Both the position numbers and the translations under genes were made by a program. Below are positions 1 to 7,672 of a stretch of 20,846 bases of DNA, one piece after another. Source of the stretch: a virus. The stretch lies in the IMG/VR virus record IMGVR_UViG_3300047560_000855, positions 1 to 20,846 of that record; one strand, given 5' to 3'. The stretch's first letter is position 1; each line of letters begins with the position of its first letter. The notes under the pieces are model-generated. The model was not told where the DNA came from, did no database searches, and saw only the letters and a list, made by a program, of their open reading frames with translations.

Positions 1-601
1 TAATACAATTCTTTGCTTCAGGTGAGAGTCGGGTGTACGCACGACGAATACCCTCAGGACCTTGCCGTCCTGAGATATGTACGTTGATTTTAAAGTCTTG
101 GAATTTCTGGCCGTAGCCCATGAATCTCGCCATGTCAACATGATATTCAAATTCCTCTATTGAAGCGTTGACAATGTTTGGGTTATCAGATGCCAATACA
201 GTGAACTGGCCAGGATGAAAGCTAAGACGCACATCACGGTCACGAGCCAACTGGCCAACATTCGCAAAGTGCCGCTCGAGGTACTGACGAACGTCTGGTA
301 GCTGCCAAAAATAGCGCCAATCCACATGAGTGTAAACAGGAAGGATGTCACTGCTAAGACGGACCATGCGTAAATCTTCATCAAGTGTGCCTACTCTTTC
401 TACTAGTTTGCGTGTTGCCTCGATGTTAGATTTCATCAAGTCCCACAGTTTTTCCTCTGCTACTTGCTTACTTTGACGATTGAGCCAAGCAACAGTGGTA
501 GTACCAGTGTTGTATTTCTTAGCATCGTCCTTAGCGCCCACACCATTTACTTGGTCTGGGGTGTCGATCCATTTACAGGCGAAACCGATGCGTTGTGTCA
601 T
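1..601 (-). CDS. uvsE: UV damage endonuclease (UvdE/UvsE family), 3' end cut by window edge
   Basis: The first 200 residues of a UV damage endonuclease are present; the reading frame runs off the left edge without a stop (family members are about 280-320 aa). Seen: RLSSDILPVYTH (H92), SFHPGQFTVL (H129), an IEEFEYH helix and INVHISG (H175), matching the order of metal-binding histidine segments in the TIM-barrel UVDE fold. The family nicks DNA 5' of pyrimidine dimers and other lesions, starting excision repair without photolyase or UvrABC. The ATG at 601 lies 6 nt after a TAAATAC motif and has no Shine-Dalgarno. A strong sigma70-like promoter sits between metK and this gene. I infer repair of phage (or host) DNA after sunlight exposure, in the role filled by DenV in T4. 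Recognition is confident; completeness cannot be judged. Confidence 0.88.
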   Translation of the reverse strand, partial: MTQRIGFACKWIDTPDQVNGVGAKDDAKKYNTGTTTVAWLNRQSKQVAEEKLWDLMKSNIEATRKLVERVGTLDEDLRMVRLSSDILPVYTHVDWRYFWQLPDVRQYLERHFANVGQLARDRDVRLSFHPGQFTVLASDNPNIVNASIEEFEYHVDMARFMGYGQKFQDFKINVHISGRQGPEGIRRAYTRLSPEAKNCI

Positions 602-607
602 AATATG

Positions 608-614
608 TATTTAC
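608..614 (-). promoter_or_regulatory. late-promoter-like motif GTAAATAC before uvsE
   Basis: Minus-strand TAAATAC ends 6 nt before the uvsE ATG. It resembles the T4 late -10 element (TATAAATA). No SD lies between it and the ATG. It is short and AT-rich, so chance occurrence is possible. Confidence 0.35.
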
Positions 615-630
615 TGTTAGTTGAAGTACA

Positions 631-659
631 AGTGTAACACATGTATCGGTTGTTGTCAA
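631..659 (-). promoter_or_regulatory. sigma70-type promoter upstream of uvsE
   Basis: Reading the minus strand, a perfect -35 TTGACA (654-659) and an extended -10 TGT-TACACT (631-636) are separated by 17 bp. The promoter lies in the short gap after the metK stop, so uvsE can be transcribed independently of the cluster ahead of it. The same TGTTA(C/T)ACT form occurs ahead of the glycosyltransferase and dnaJ genes. Confidence 0.75.
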
Positions 660-660
660 G

Positions 661-1761
661 TTAGAATAGATCAACTTGCTCCCATGGTAGATTGGATCGA
701 CCAAAGTGACCATAGTTGGTGGTACCGCTGTAAATTGGACGGAACAATTCGAATCTGTCAATGATACCCATTGGTGTCAAATCTACATTATCCTGAACCC
801 ACTTGGTAAGTTCACGAGACTGCGGACGATGGTCGGTCTCAATGTAGAAACTCATAGGTTGTGCCATGCCAATAGCGTAACTGATTTGACAAGATGCCCA
901 GTCTGCCTTACCCGATGCTACAATGTTCTTAGCGATGTAACGCATCATGTAAGCGGCCGACCGATCAACCTTAGTAGGATCTTTGCCCGAGAATGCTCCG
1001 CCACCATGTGGAGAATATCCACCATATGTGTCTACAATGATTTTGCGGCCAGTGAGCCCAGTATCTCCATCAGGACCACCAATAACAAAGCGACCAGTAG
1101 GATTAATATGAAATTGAGTGTTGTCATCAATGTACTCACTAGGTAGGATTTTACGAATCTCGTGTTCTACTGTGTTGCGTAGATTCTCAATTGGAATGTC
1201 TTCACGATGTTGCGTTGAACATACTACTTTAGCAATCCGCTTAGGAGTAGCATCGTCGTTGTATTCAAACGTGACTTGTGACTTGGCGTCTGGGCCTAGA
1301 TACGCCATGCCTCCTGACTTGCGTAACTTGGTCAGTCCTTCAACGATCTTGTGGCTCCAGTAGATAGCTGATGGCATATGATTAGGTGTTTCGTTACAAG
1401 CATAACCGAACATTAGACCCTGATCGCCAGCACCAAAATTGTCGGTGCCTAGAGCAATGTCTGCACTTTGACCATGTAACTCATTATAAATCTTTACAGT
1501 GCGCCAGTCGAAGCCTTCTTGTTCATAGCCAATATTTTTAATAACTCTGCGAATAGTTGCGTCAACTTCTTCTTTGTGTAGAATCCCTTTGTATTCTCCG
1601 GCTACTGTTACCATATTAGTAGTAACCAGAGTCTCACAAGCACATCTAAGTGACTTGTCTTCTTTTGCCATTACTAAATCTAGAATAGCATCACTGATAG
1701 CATCTGCTATTTTGTCTGGGTGGCCTTCGGAAACACTTTCCGATGTAAATAGATAACTCAT
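661..1761 (-). CDS. metK: S-adenosylmethionine synthetase
   Basis: A 366-aa protein that should make SAM from ATP and methionine. All family signatures are visible: N-terminal SEGHPDKIADAISDAILD (ATP/metal site), GAGDQGLMFGYACNET (signature 1), FVIGGPDGDTGLTGRKIIVD, and GGGAFSGKDPTKVDRSAAY (signature 2). Compared with E. coli MetK (384 aa) it lacks about five residues just before GAGDQG, in the active-site flap, and about ten at the C-terminus, where it stops soon after the YGHFGR...PWE segment. The ATG has a good SD (AAGGA) and overlaps the stop of the preceding nucleotidyltransferase (ATGA), so the two are translationally coupled. Catalytic residues look intact, so I expect an active enzyme. 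The SAM could feed DNA or RNA methylation or polyamine synthesis; no methyltransferase is in this window, so the consumer is unknown. Confidence 0.95.
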   Translation of the reverse strand: MSYLFTSESVSEGHPDKIADAISDAILDLVMAKEDKSLRCACETLVTTNMVTVAGEYKGILHKEEVDATIRRVIKNIGYEQEGFDWRTVKIYNELHGQSADIALGTDNFGAGDQGLMFGYACNETPNHMPSAIYWSHKIVEGLTKLRKSGGMAYLGPDAKSQVTFEYNDDATPKRIAKVVCSTQHREDIPIENLRNTVEHEIRKILPSEYIDDNTQFHINPTGRFVIGGPDGDTGLTGRKIIVDTYGGYSPHGGGAFSGKDPTKVDRSAAYMMRYIAKNIVASGKADWASCQISYAIGMAQPMSFYIETDHRPQSRELTKWVQDNVDLTPMGIIDRFELFRPIYSGTTNYGHFGRSNLPWEQVDLF

Positions 1762-2231
1762 TTTTTCCTTGTGTTGTTTGCTTCTGCTTCTGCTACTCGT
1801 TTACGTAGAGATGAGCTAGAGAATGAATGGTCTCGGCTATTAAAGATACATTTGATACCTCGATCACTGCCTTCTTTTCTGCCTGAGAAATCTTGACTTT
1901 GATATTCAACGCCTAAGATTCTAACATCTAGTGGTAAGATGAGTAACAAGTCCTTGAGGTCTTGTTCTGTTTGATACACCACGATTTCATCAACAAAGCG
2001 GCAAGCACTTAATTGAATTTGTCGTTCAACCACACTTTGAATAGGCTTATTCTTAGTGTCTGGTCTATCAATTGTAGCATCAGTTTGTAAGCCTACGATT
2101 AAGTAATCACAATGATTCTTTGCTTCTGCTAACATAGCAATATGACCGGCGTGAAGTAAATCGAATTGGGAAAACGTGATGCCGATTATTTTGCCTTGGT
2201 CTTTTAGTTCTTTGATTTTATTAAAGATCAT
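1758..2231 (-). CDS. cytidylyltransferase-like nucleotidyltransferase (HxGH family)
   Basis: A 157-aa protein of the small nucleotidylyltransferase superfamily (TagD glycerol-3-phosphate cytidylyltransferase, RfaE/HldE C-terminal domain, FAD synthetase types). Seen: GITFSQFDLLHAGHIAML with the HxGH nucleotide-binding motif (HAGH), a VGLQTD strand, and SFSSSSLRKRV near the C-terminus matching the ISSTxxR motif. These enzymes join a nucleotide to a phosphorylated small molecule with release of pyrophosphate. The length suits a single-domain enzyme. The ATG overlaps the stop of the 76-aa gene before it and its own stop overlaps the metK ATG. The substrate cannot be read from sequence; glycerol phosphate, heptose phosphate or another sugar/polyol phosphate are possible, for instance for a surface or nucleotide-sugar modification. 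Confidence 0.8.
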   Translation of the reverse strand: MIFNKIKELKDQGKIIGITFSQFDLLHAGHIAMLAEAKNHCDYLIVGLQTDATIDRPDTKNKPIQSVVERQIQLSACRFVDEIVVYQTEQDLKDLLLILPLDVRILGVEYQSQDFSGRKEGSDRGIKCIFNSRDHSFSSSSLRKRVAEAEANNTRKK

Positions 2232-2458
2232 CTTGCGAATTTATTTGGATACTCTAAGTGAAATACTTCTACGTGATTTCCCTTTAAGAGTTGAACTGTT
2301 TGCTCGTTCTGAGCATCGTTCATCGTCAGGTATACGCCAGTGCCTAATATTAGCCCGTTGACAGTTGCTCCGGTACCCACTAGGCTAAATGACCCAGTGC
2401 TTGATTGCTGTAGTACTATGTACAGGTCGTGATGGGAACTTCTTTCAACGGGCTTCAT
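2228..2458 (-). CDS. hypothetical protein, 76 aa
   Basis: Not recognised. The protein begins MKPVERSSHHDLYIVLQQ and is rich in Gly, Thr and Val in the middle (GTGATVNGLILGTGVYL), suggesting a small beta-rich fold. No cysteine, signal peptide or membrane segment is clear. It starts one nucleotide after the stop of the 73-aa gene and overlaps the next gene by ATGA, so it sits in a tightly coupled cluster leading to metK. Close packing supports a real gene; no function is proposed. Confidence 0.7.
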   Translation of the reverse strand: MKPVERSSHHDLYIVLQQSSTGSFSLVGTGATVNGLILGTGVYLTMNDAQNEQTVQLLKGNHVEVFHLEYPNKFAR

Positions 2459-2459
2459 A

Positions 2460-2681
2460 TTAGATATTACAGCCTAATTTACGAGCGTCATCTGCCCATT
2501 GATCTTTGAAGTTCTTACCCGCAGAATATTTTGAGAATTGCTGGAACGCATAGCTTCTCATATCATACAGGGAAGATTCATCGAACTTGTACCCATAGTC
2601 CGCACAGAATTCTTGGTAGAGTTCTAGGTCATTAAAGATTTGACGGACACGGGGGTTAGGGGCGAAAGTTGGTTTTGCCAT
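2460..2681 (-). CDS. conserved phage hypothetical protein, 73 aa
   Basis: Begins MAKPTFAPNPRVRQIFNDLE and is charged and aromatic-rich (YQEFCADYGYKF, SLYDMRSYAFQQFSKYSAGK), with a likely all-helical fold. I have the impression of similar small proteins in T4-like environmental phages, but no function is known to me. An excellent SD (AAAGGAAA) precedes the ATG, formed across the stop codon region of the 118-aa gene, and the next gene starts after a single base. No membrane or signal segment. Confidence 0.75.
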   Translation of the reverse strand: MAKPTFAPNPRVRQIFNDLELYQEFCADYGYKFDESSLYDMRSYAFQQFSKYSAGKNFKDQWADDARKLGCNI

Positions 2682-2692
2682 TTTTATTTCCT

Positions 2693-3049
2693 TTAAATAG
2701 CGATTGATTGATAAGGGCGATGAGTATGATACTCTTTTGTAAATGCGACACCGGAGTTGTTGTTGATCACTTGAACTTCGATATCACGCTCTGAATAAAG
2801 TTTAGCAACTTCAATGTAAATGCCGTCACTGACTTCTTCAAAGTTCTTTGCGGACTGATCAACCGAAGTAGCATATGCGTTTACCGCATTCAATACTTGC
2901 TGAAAGTCAACCTCAGTACCTGATTTGTTTTCGATAGTGACTAGAGTGTCAATACCGTTGCCCATGTCTAGGCGTAGTGTGTATGTAGCACGTGCGGTGG
3001 TTATGATTCTGCTACGTTGCTCTGCTAGAGCGATTTCTCTTTGTTCCAT
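2693..3049 (-). CDS. hypothetical protein, 118 aa
   Basis: Not recognised. Residues 1-20 form a charged helix (MEQREIALAEQRSRIITTAR). The middle looks like alternating strands (TYTLRLDMGNGIDTLVTIE) with a central acidic helix, and the end is KEYHTHRPYQSIAI. Its ATG overlaps the stop of the preceding gene (TAATG), with an AAAGG SD about ten bases upstream, indicating coupled translation. It lies between the sliding clamp and the metK cluster. No catalytic motif is apparent. Confidence 0.75.
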   Translation of the reverse strand: MEQREIALAEQRSRIITTARATYTLRLDMGNGIDTLVTIENKSGTEVDFQQVLNAVNAYATSVDQSAKNFEEVSDGIYIEVAKLYSERDIEVQVINNNSGVAFTKEYHTHRPYQSIAI

Positions 3050-3444
3050 TATGATGATGCCTTTACGGATTGTTCGTTGTTAAATTTCTTAGCTAGGGTG
3101 ACCAGAAGGTCGAACTTTTCCTGTTCGTTCTTTAAGTCATCGTATGCTTCTTTTAGTTGCGGGTGTTCTTGGATAAGTTTATCGCGGAGGCGCTCTTGTT
3201 CGCGTTTGTGTTGTGCCCAGTCTAGTAGTGATTGTGCTTCATAACTTAGATTAACAGTAGCATAACTACCAGCTAGTACGATCCACGAGTTGCCGTCGAA
3301 TACTTTCATACACTGATTATCAAGGTCATACATCATCTGACCTTGATTGTGTGCGCTACTATTATAAGTACGAGAGACATGAGTAGAGGCGGTGCCGCCT
3401 ACCACTTCAAGATATCTGCCACTAGTATTAAGACCCTTCAACAT
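3049..3444 (-). CDS. conserved phage hypothetical, likely minor structural, 131 aa
   Basis: I chose the start at 3444 (MLKGLNTSGRYLEVVGG) because it falls just after the clamp stop; an upstream in-frame start at 3489 would overlap the clamp gene and adds an unconvincing N-terminus. Residues 1-70 are Ser/Thr/Asn-rich with QGQMMYDLDNQCMKVFDGNSWIVL, a pattern common in phage structural and fibre-associated proteins (a label strand followed by 'DGNSW'). Residues 75-125 (EAQSLLDWAQHKREQERLR...LKNEQEKFDLLVTLAKKF) are strongly helical and probably coiled-coil. I recall similar two-part small proteins in T4-like phages without a function. Stop and next ATG overlap as TAATG. Confidence 0.75.
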   Translation of the reverse strand: MLKGLNTSGRYLEVVGGTASTHVSRTYNSSAHNQGQMMYDLDNQCMKVFDGNSWIVLAGSYATVNLSYEAQSLLDWAQHKREQERLRDKLIQEHPQLKEAYDDLKNEQEKFDLLVTLAKKFNNEQSVKASS

Positions 3445-3448
3445 ACGC

Positions 3449-4180
3449 TTATCTTTGTTGTGCTGGTAGCAAGTATTCGTATTCAGCAAGACCGCTGTCT
3501 ACGGTGATCTTCATAGCGCCGGCATCACTGATGTATACCTTCTTGTCGCCTTGTAGATCCATGATTGCCAGGAATTGTTTGACTGGCCAAGCCCATGCTT
3601 TTGCGAGAGTCCCAGTAACGCCGCTCTCGAATACGAAGTTGCCACTATGTGATGTCACATCCCCGAAGAAGATTTTTAAGTCTCGGCCATCAGTCTTAGT
3701 AACGAATGTAGTTTCTTCACTGTTGGCACTTGCTTGTTTTTTCAAGCGGGCGATATTTGCTACTTTAGGTTCGAACTCTACATTCCATGTTGCGCCAGCG
3801 AATTTGACTGGCTTGATTTTTTCTTCGACGATGCCTTGAGACATTAATCGATAGTCGTTAACGAAATCACCGATTTGCGTCTCGAAGTGAATAGCCGCTG
3901 GTACATCAATGCCGTCTTTATCCTGATATGTCATCTTGACTGTAGCATACTCATCGTACTCGTCGAATGATAAGATAGTTTTTAGTTTTGCTAAGTTTGG
4001 CATACCGAATGTGCCGATGAATTCGGCATTAGGGCCTTTGAACTTGCCACTGACGATAACTGTACGGTCATCAGCGATAGCATTGATAGCAGTCTCTTTG
4101 TCAGTACCGGTTACTTTTATTAGGTCAATAAAGCCAAGTTGACTTGTATGACCGATTAAGTCTTGTAATGTATTCTTCAT
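3449..4180 (-). CDS. 45: sliding clamp DNA polymerase processivity factor (gp45-like)
   Basis: A 243-aa protein (T4 gp45 is 228 aa) read as a PCNA/gp45-type clamp. Supporting features: an N-terminal half with the segment GTFGMPNLAKLKTIL, equivalent to the DLNGFLGIL region of gp45; alternating strands and short helices in two similar halves; and a C-terminal ISDAGAMKITVDSGLAEYEYLLPA strand pair typical of clamps. The family forms a trimeric ring tethering the polymerase to DNA and, in T4, also activates late transcription. It lies just after the family B polymerase whose last residues look like a clamp-binding peptide. It has its own strong promoter (TTGACA-17-TATCAT) and SD AAGGA. Sequence similarity is weak by eye, so the call rests on fold pattern and position together. 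Confidence 0.75.
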   Translation of the reverse strand: MKNTLQDLIGHTSQLGFIDLIKVTGTDKETAINAIADDRTVIVSGKFKGPNAEFIGTFGMPNLAKLKTILSFDEYDEYATVKMTYQDKDGIDVPAAIHFETQIGDFVNDYRLMSQGIVEEKIKPVKFAGATWNVEFEPKVANIARLKKQASANSEETTFVTKTDGRDLKIFFGDVTSHSGNFVFESGVTGTLAKAWAWPVKQFLAIMDLQGDKKVYISDAGAMKITVDSGLAEYEYLLPAQQR

Positions 4181-4200
4181 AGTTTTCCTTTGATAGTGTT

Positions 4201-4229
4201 ATGATACTAAATTGTATCGGGTTTGTCAA
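4201..4229 (-). promoter_or_regulatory. sigma70-type promoter for the sliding clamp gene
   Basis: On the minus strand TTGACA (4224-4229), a 17-bp spacer and TATCAT (4201-4206) lie in the 66-bp gap between the polymerase stop and the clamp ATG. The clamp can thus be expressed in excess of the polymerase, as its trimeric ring would need. Confidence 0.75.
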
Positions 4230-4246
4230 TACTTTTGTTTGCTGAT

Positions 4247-6982
4247 TTATCCAAATGAGAACAAGTCATCGAACGTTGAATTCACATCAGTATTCTCACG
4301 AATTTCCCATTTGAGTACACCGAGCATGTTGTCCACTTTCTCATCAAGTAGTACACGTTCCATTTCTGCTACATCGAATGGCAGTTCAATGAACCATTGC
4401 GGTAGTCTAAGTTGATCAACTGGATAGGCAATCGAAGTCATTCCCAGAGGATTGTCCTTCAACTTACACACGATGATCTTCATGCCGTCTACTATACGCT
4501 GACTGTAATTGTCGCCGTTCATTATGCGTAAGTAGTTCCAGTTGATAGATGCTCTGACGTGACCAGGCATGTTTACCTTGAGTGGCTTACCTTGCTTCTT
4601 CAAGCGTTCCAGGGTTTCGGTGTGTTCGATTACTCGCTTCACACCCTTTGGAGCGCCTTTGGTCCATGGGTCCATGTCACGTAGTTTCTTTTTAAACTCT
4701 TTGATCTTATGTATGATGATTTCTTTATCGTCACCATATAGTACATTATCAAGAATTTCTGCTAAGAACACCTGAACATACTTTGGTGTATCACTACGCT
4801 TCAAGTCGAGACCCATAGCTTTGATATCGCCACGCTTGCCATTAGTGTCCTTACGCTTGCCTTCTTTGTCATAGATGTTGACCGCGTACTTCTTCTTCTT
4901 AATAAAGAGTCCTCGATCTGCTACGATTTCTCGACCGGCTTTGATAATCTCACCATTCTTGCGAGGACAATGAAATGTGCGTTCCATGAACTCAGGGAAT
5001 GATGCGTTAGTTTGCTCAGCGAGTTCATCATAAATTTGGACGGCGGTCTCTTTATTCCAGTTCTCCATGAGGGTCGGGTTCTGCTGTAGCATGGGTACCG
5101 CAGTAAAGTAACACGAGTCAGTATCACCATAGATGATTGCGTCACCAGTGTGGTCATACTCACCGCAGATTGCTTCGTTGATGTGCGCTGACATATGCTT
5201 AACAATCTGTCGACCTGTTAAGGTAGTTGATTGACCAATGCGCTTATCATAGAAGCGACAGTGTTGGTTCAAGAGCGCACCGTATGCTGAGTTCAAAAGA
5301 ATCTTACGAACAAGCTGGCGCTTATCTAAGAACTCCTGTTCGTCCTTATCAGTAGCAGCCTTGAGTTGCTTTTGAAGTGCTTTACGTTCACTGTACCATC
5401 GTGTGAGTAGACCAGGGATGATACCTTCCTTCTCATACGTAAAGATAGTGCCGTTAGCGCTTAGCATCCAGGGTTGATTACTGTCAAATATCATCTTCCA
5501 GATTTCAGCAGCCGAAGCAGTATCACTACCGCCACGCTCCCAGTCAATCGTTAGCGTTGTGCCACGCTCCTGATTCATAACCGCAGTATATTCTAGTGAG
5601 CCGAACAAACCTTCCCATAGAATCGCACCAGTAACGCCCTCGACATCACCATTAGTATTCTTATTCTTATTTTTCTTCTTCTCGCGGGCTAAGCGTTGAC
5701 TCTTATCGTGGAGATACTTGTCTGTAAGCGTGGTACGGAGTTGCCCGACGATTGTTTCCGGTGCCATGTTAAGAGCGCGGATTGTTGACGGGTAGAGTGA
5801 GTTAAGGTCAACTGCTCCGATCCATTCGTGAATGCCTGTTTTGGGAGTAGCAACATAGGCACCTGCCGCTTGTGATTCTTCATCATTGTCACCTTTTCTG
5901 ATTTTGTTTGGAACGATTAAGTCACGTGAATGTGCTTCATTGATAACTGCCTGCTCAATCATAGCCACAGATCCCATAACTGTTTGTAACAGTACTGTGT
6001 TCTCATGTGCCAGTTGATTAGCAAGGTCTAAGAACTGTAACTTAGCGTTGATCTTGTACACAAGCATAGTATCTTGTCGATTGTATTCTAAGAACTTCGT
6101 CCAGTCCTTGTTGTATAACTGATCGAGTGTGCCTTCATACTGTGTCTTGTTCTCGCCAACTTCGAGTTCACCGATAGCGTCAAGTTTGTAAGAGTGGCGT
6201 GATTCATAGTTATATTTCTTGTATAGCTCCAAGCTATCAAAGTGTACACGACCTACTAAGTCGTATGTCTCTTGAATTTGATCGAACTTCTCGTAAGTAC
6301 GTGCTACTGGTAGTTGGTTGAGTAAGCAGAATCTACGAGTATCATCTTTGCTCATTACTCTGGTGACACGATTAACCATGTACGGAATGTCATAGCCAGC
6401 TGAGTTCCAACCAGTTAGAATGTCGGCGTCTTCGATTAGATCAAAGAACAGATTAAACATTTCCGTTTCGCTCTCACAAATAAATGTGTTCTCGAAATTA
6501 GAAACAATCTCCCTGGCAGTCTCAGATGTCATGTGACGTGGCGGGATACACAGGGTGACAAGTGTATCGCTCCAGTCTAAGTACAAGGAGATAGCAGTGA
6601 CCGGGTTGAACGGGTCTGTGGTCGGCGAGAAACCTTTATCTGGGTCGAAGTCTACTTCAATGTCGAAGAAGCAAGTATGTAACTTGGGTGCCAATTTACC
6701 CAGATAGTTGTCTGCTAAGCAACGTACTACCGGTGAGATGTCTCCCTCGAAGATGCCCTTACTCGAATGTAGTCTGATTTCTTTTTGGAACTCAGTACGC
6801 TTACGAGTAGTGAACTTTGACAGACTATCACCGTTCACGCTCCTGTACTTACCTTTAGGGTCAGCATAGTAGAACGTGTAGTTAGCAGGGTACTGTACGT
6901 ATCGACGAACACCCTTCTCGTCACGCTCCACGACAACGATCTCATCGTTCGTTTTGTTATGGATAGCGTCAACGTAACTCAT
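4247..6982 (-). CDS. 43: family B DNA polymerase (gp43-like)
   Basis: A 911-aa replicative polymerase (T4 gp43 is 898 aa). Exonuclease motifs: Exo I FFDIEVDF (D107, E109), Exo II NSAGYDIPYM (D198), Exo III YNRQDTMLVY (D304). Polymerase motifs: A VDLNSLYPST (D392), B VRKILLNSAYGALLN (K560), C IIYGDTDSCYF (D620, D622), followed by GLDLKRSDTPK. The last residues, TFDDLFSFG, match the hydrophobic clamp-binding tail of T4/RB69 polymerase. Both proofreading and synthesis sites look intact, so this should be the phage replicase. Between motifs A and B there is a long stretch including KKKNKNKNTNGDVEG (about 435-449) and an acidic/aromatic region, unlike T4. The ATG overlaps the previous stop (TAATG) with SD CAGAGG. 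No intein or intron is seen. Confidence 0.97.
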   Translation of the reverse strand: MSYVDAIHNKTNDEIVVVERDEKGVRRYVQYPANYTFYYADPKGKYRSVNGDSLSKFTTRKRTEFQKEIRLHSSKGIFEGDISPVVRCLADNYLGKLAPKLHTCFFDIEVDFDPDKGFSPTTDPFNPVTAISLYLDWSDTLVTLCIPPRHMTSETAREIVSNFENTFICESETEMFNLFFDLIEDADILTGWNSAGYDIPYMVNRVTRVMSKDDTRRFCLLNQLPVARTYEKFDQIQETYDLVGRVHFDSLELYKKYNYESRHSYKLDAIGELEVGENKTQYEGTLDQLYNKDWTKFLEYNRQDTMLVYKINAKLQFLDLANQLAHENTVLLQTVMGSVAMIEQAVINEAHSRDLIVPNKIRKGDNDEESQAAGAYVATPKTGIHEWIGAVDLNSLYPSTIRALNMAPETIVGQLRTTLTDKYLHDKSQRLAREKKKNKNKNTNGDVEGVTGAILWEGLFGSLEYTAVMNQERGTTLTIDWERGGSDTASAAEIWKMIFDSNQPWMLSANGTIFTYEKEGIIPGLLTRWYSERKALQKQLKAATDKDEQEFLDKRQLVRKILLNSAYGALLNQHCRFYDKRIGQSTTLTGRQIVKHMSAHINEAICGEYDHTGDAIIYGDTDSCYFTAVPMLQQNPTLMENWNKETAVQIYDELAEQTNASFPEFMERTFHCPRKNGEIIKAGREIVADRGLFIKKKKYAVNIYDKEGKRKDTNGKRGDIKAMGLDLKRSDTPKYVQVFLAEILDNVLYGDDKEIIIHKIKEFKKKLRDMDPWTKGAPKGVKRVIEHTETLERLKKQGKPLKVNMPGHVRASINWNYLRIMNGDNYSQRIVDGMKIIVCKLKDNPLGMTSIAYPVDQLRLPQWFIELPFDVAEMERVLLDEKVDNMLGVLKWEIRENTDVNSTFDDLFSFG

Positions 6983-7341
6983 TATGGTAACCTCTGAATT
7001 TTCTGAGTCAACTCAGTTGTACTGATTTCATCATTCCAATACTGAATCAATGCGTCATAGTTAAGATTAATAAAGTCACGAAGCGCTGATAGATTCGATG
7101 ATGATAGTTTATGATACCCAACAATATCATTGTCCGTTATATTACGTTTCAAGACGATACTGATTGTATTTCCAATATTCATTTTATCAGATAAATCTAT
7201 CATTGCTTTGATTCTAGGAAGTTTGTAACTTAAACCTGAACCACTACTCACGTAGATATTCATAGGAAGACCCGTTTCGTTCTTCCTAAAGTTACTCATC
7301 TCAAAGAGATCAGTATCTTCCAGTAAATCTTCGATTCTCAT
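6982..7341 (-). CDS. hypothetical protein, 119 aa
   Basis: Not firmly recognised. It begins MRIEDLLEDTDLFEMSNFRK, then TGLPMNIYVSSGSGLSYKLPRIKAM, a short beta segment (ISIVLKRN), and ends with a helical tail (ALRDFINLNYDALIQYWNDE...LTQKIQRLP). The 'F-R-x-x-x-TGLP...PRIK...DYW' layout is shared by small stand-alone proteins I have seen in bacteria and phages without a known function. It is overlapped on both sides (TAATG with the DsbA-like gene upstream and with the polymerase downstream), so it is co-translated with replication genes. Its N-terminus joins a set of M-(K/R)-I-(N/E)-(E/D) starts in this window. Confidence 0.75.
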   Translation of the reverse strand: MRIEDLLEDTDLFEMSNFRKNETGLPMNIYVSSGSGLSYKLPRIKAMIDLSDKMNIGNTISIVLKRNITDNDIVGYHKLSSSNLSALRDFINLNYDALIQYWNDEISTTELTQKIQRLP

Positions 7342-7640
7342 TAGAGAGTCTTACCTGCTGTTTCGAGAATGGTTTCGAGTAGAGAATGATCACGTTGTGT
7401 TTGTCCAAACTCTGCTTTGTGGGCAATTTTGATAGCCTTCTTGAGGATACTAGGCTTGATGTTGAGTTCTTCTGCGATTGCTTTCACTGTATCGTTCAAG
7501 CCCTCATTGAGTGTATCGATCTCACGCAAGACTTGGCCGCCTTCGTTGATGATCTGTACGAGTTTGATTTTTTGGTCACCACTGAAGGTTACGTTTTCTT
7601 CTTGATAGTTACCTTGAACATCCATTGCGTCATTTGACAT
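7341..7640 (-). CDS. dsbA: DsbA-like dsDNA-binding protein / late transcription regulator
   Basis: A 99-aa mostly helical protein. The core QKIKLVQIINEGGQVLREIDT...VKAIAEELNIKPSILKKAIKIAHK follows the pattern of T4 DsbA (LKISGYNELIKDIRIRAKDELG-x-x-x-x-x-F-N-R-L), a small protein that binds double-stranded DNA near late promoters. Similar proteins lie near DNA polymerase in T4-like phages of cyanobacteria and other hosts. The N-terminal 20 residues are acidic and probably flexible. A very good SD (AAGGAG) precedes the ATG, and a promoter and 17-bp dyad lie just upstream. It is the first gene of the run leading into the polymerase. The family assignment is by pattern only; a different small helical DNA-binding protein remains possible. 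Confidence 0.6.
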   Translation of the reverse strand: MSNDAMDVQGNYQEENVTFSGDQKIKLVQIINEGGQVLREIDTLNEGLNDTVKAIAEELNIKPSILKKAIKIAHKAEFGQTQRDHSLLETILETAGKTL

Positions 7641-7655
7641 AGTATACTCCTTGTT

Positions 7656-7672
7656 AATAGATAGTATCTATT
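7656..7672. promoter_or_regulatory. perfect 17-bp dyad at the dsbA promoter start region
   Basis: AATAGATAGTATCTATT is a perfect inverted repeat (8 bp arms around one central G). Its right arm overlaps the proposed -10 of the dsbA promoter and the rest covers the likely transcription start, a place typical for a repressor operator. Confidence 0.5.

Noticed and set aside
1762-2458. SAM riboswitch upstream of metK
   Set aside because: The region is fully coding and metK is translationally coupled to the gene before it.
3445-3489. Longer N-terminus for the 131-aa protein (MLNTNTCYQHNKDKR)
   Set aside because: It would overlap the clamp gene by about 40 bp and precedes the better-looking MLKGLNTSGRYLEV start.
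4921-5205. 94-codon minus-strand frame inside the polymerase
   Set aside because: Out-of-frame shadow of the polymerase between motifs B and C; Ser/Thr/Arg-rich product with no start signal.
4247-6982. Intein or split polymerase gene
   Set aside because: All exonuclease and polymerase motifs lie in one frame at normal distances, with no intein splice-site blocks.
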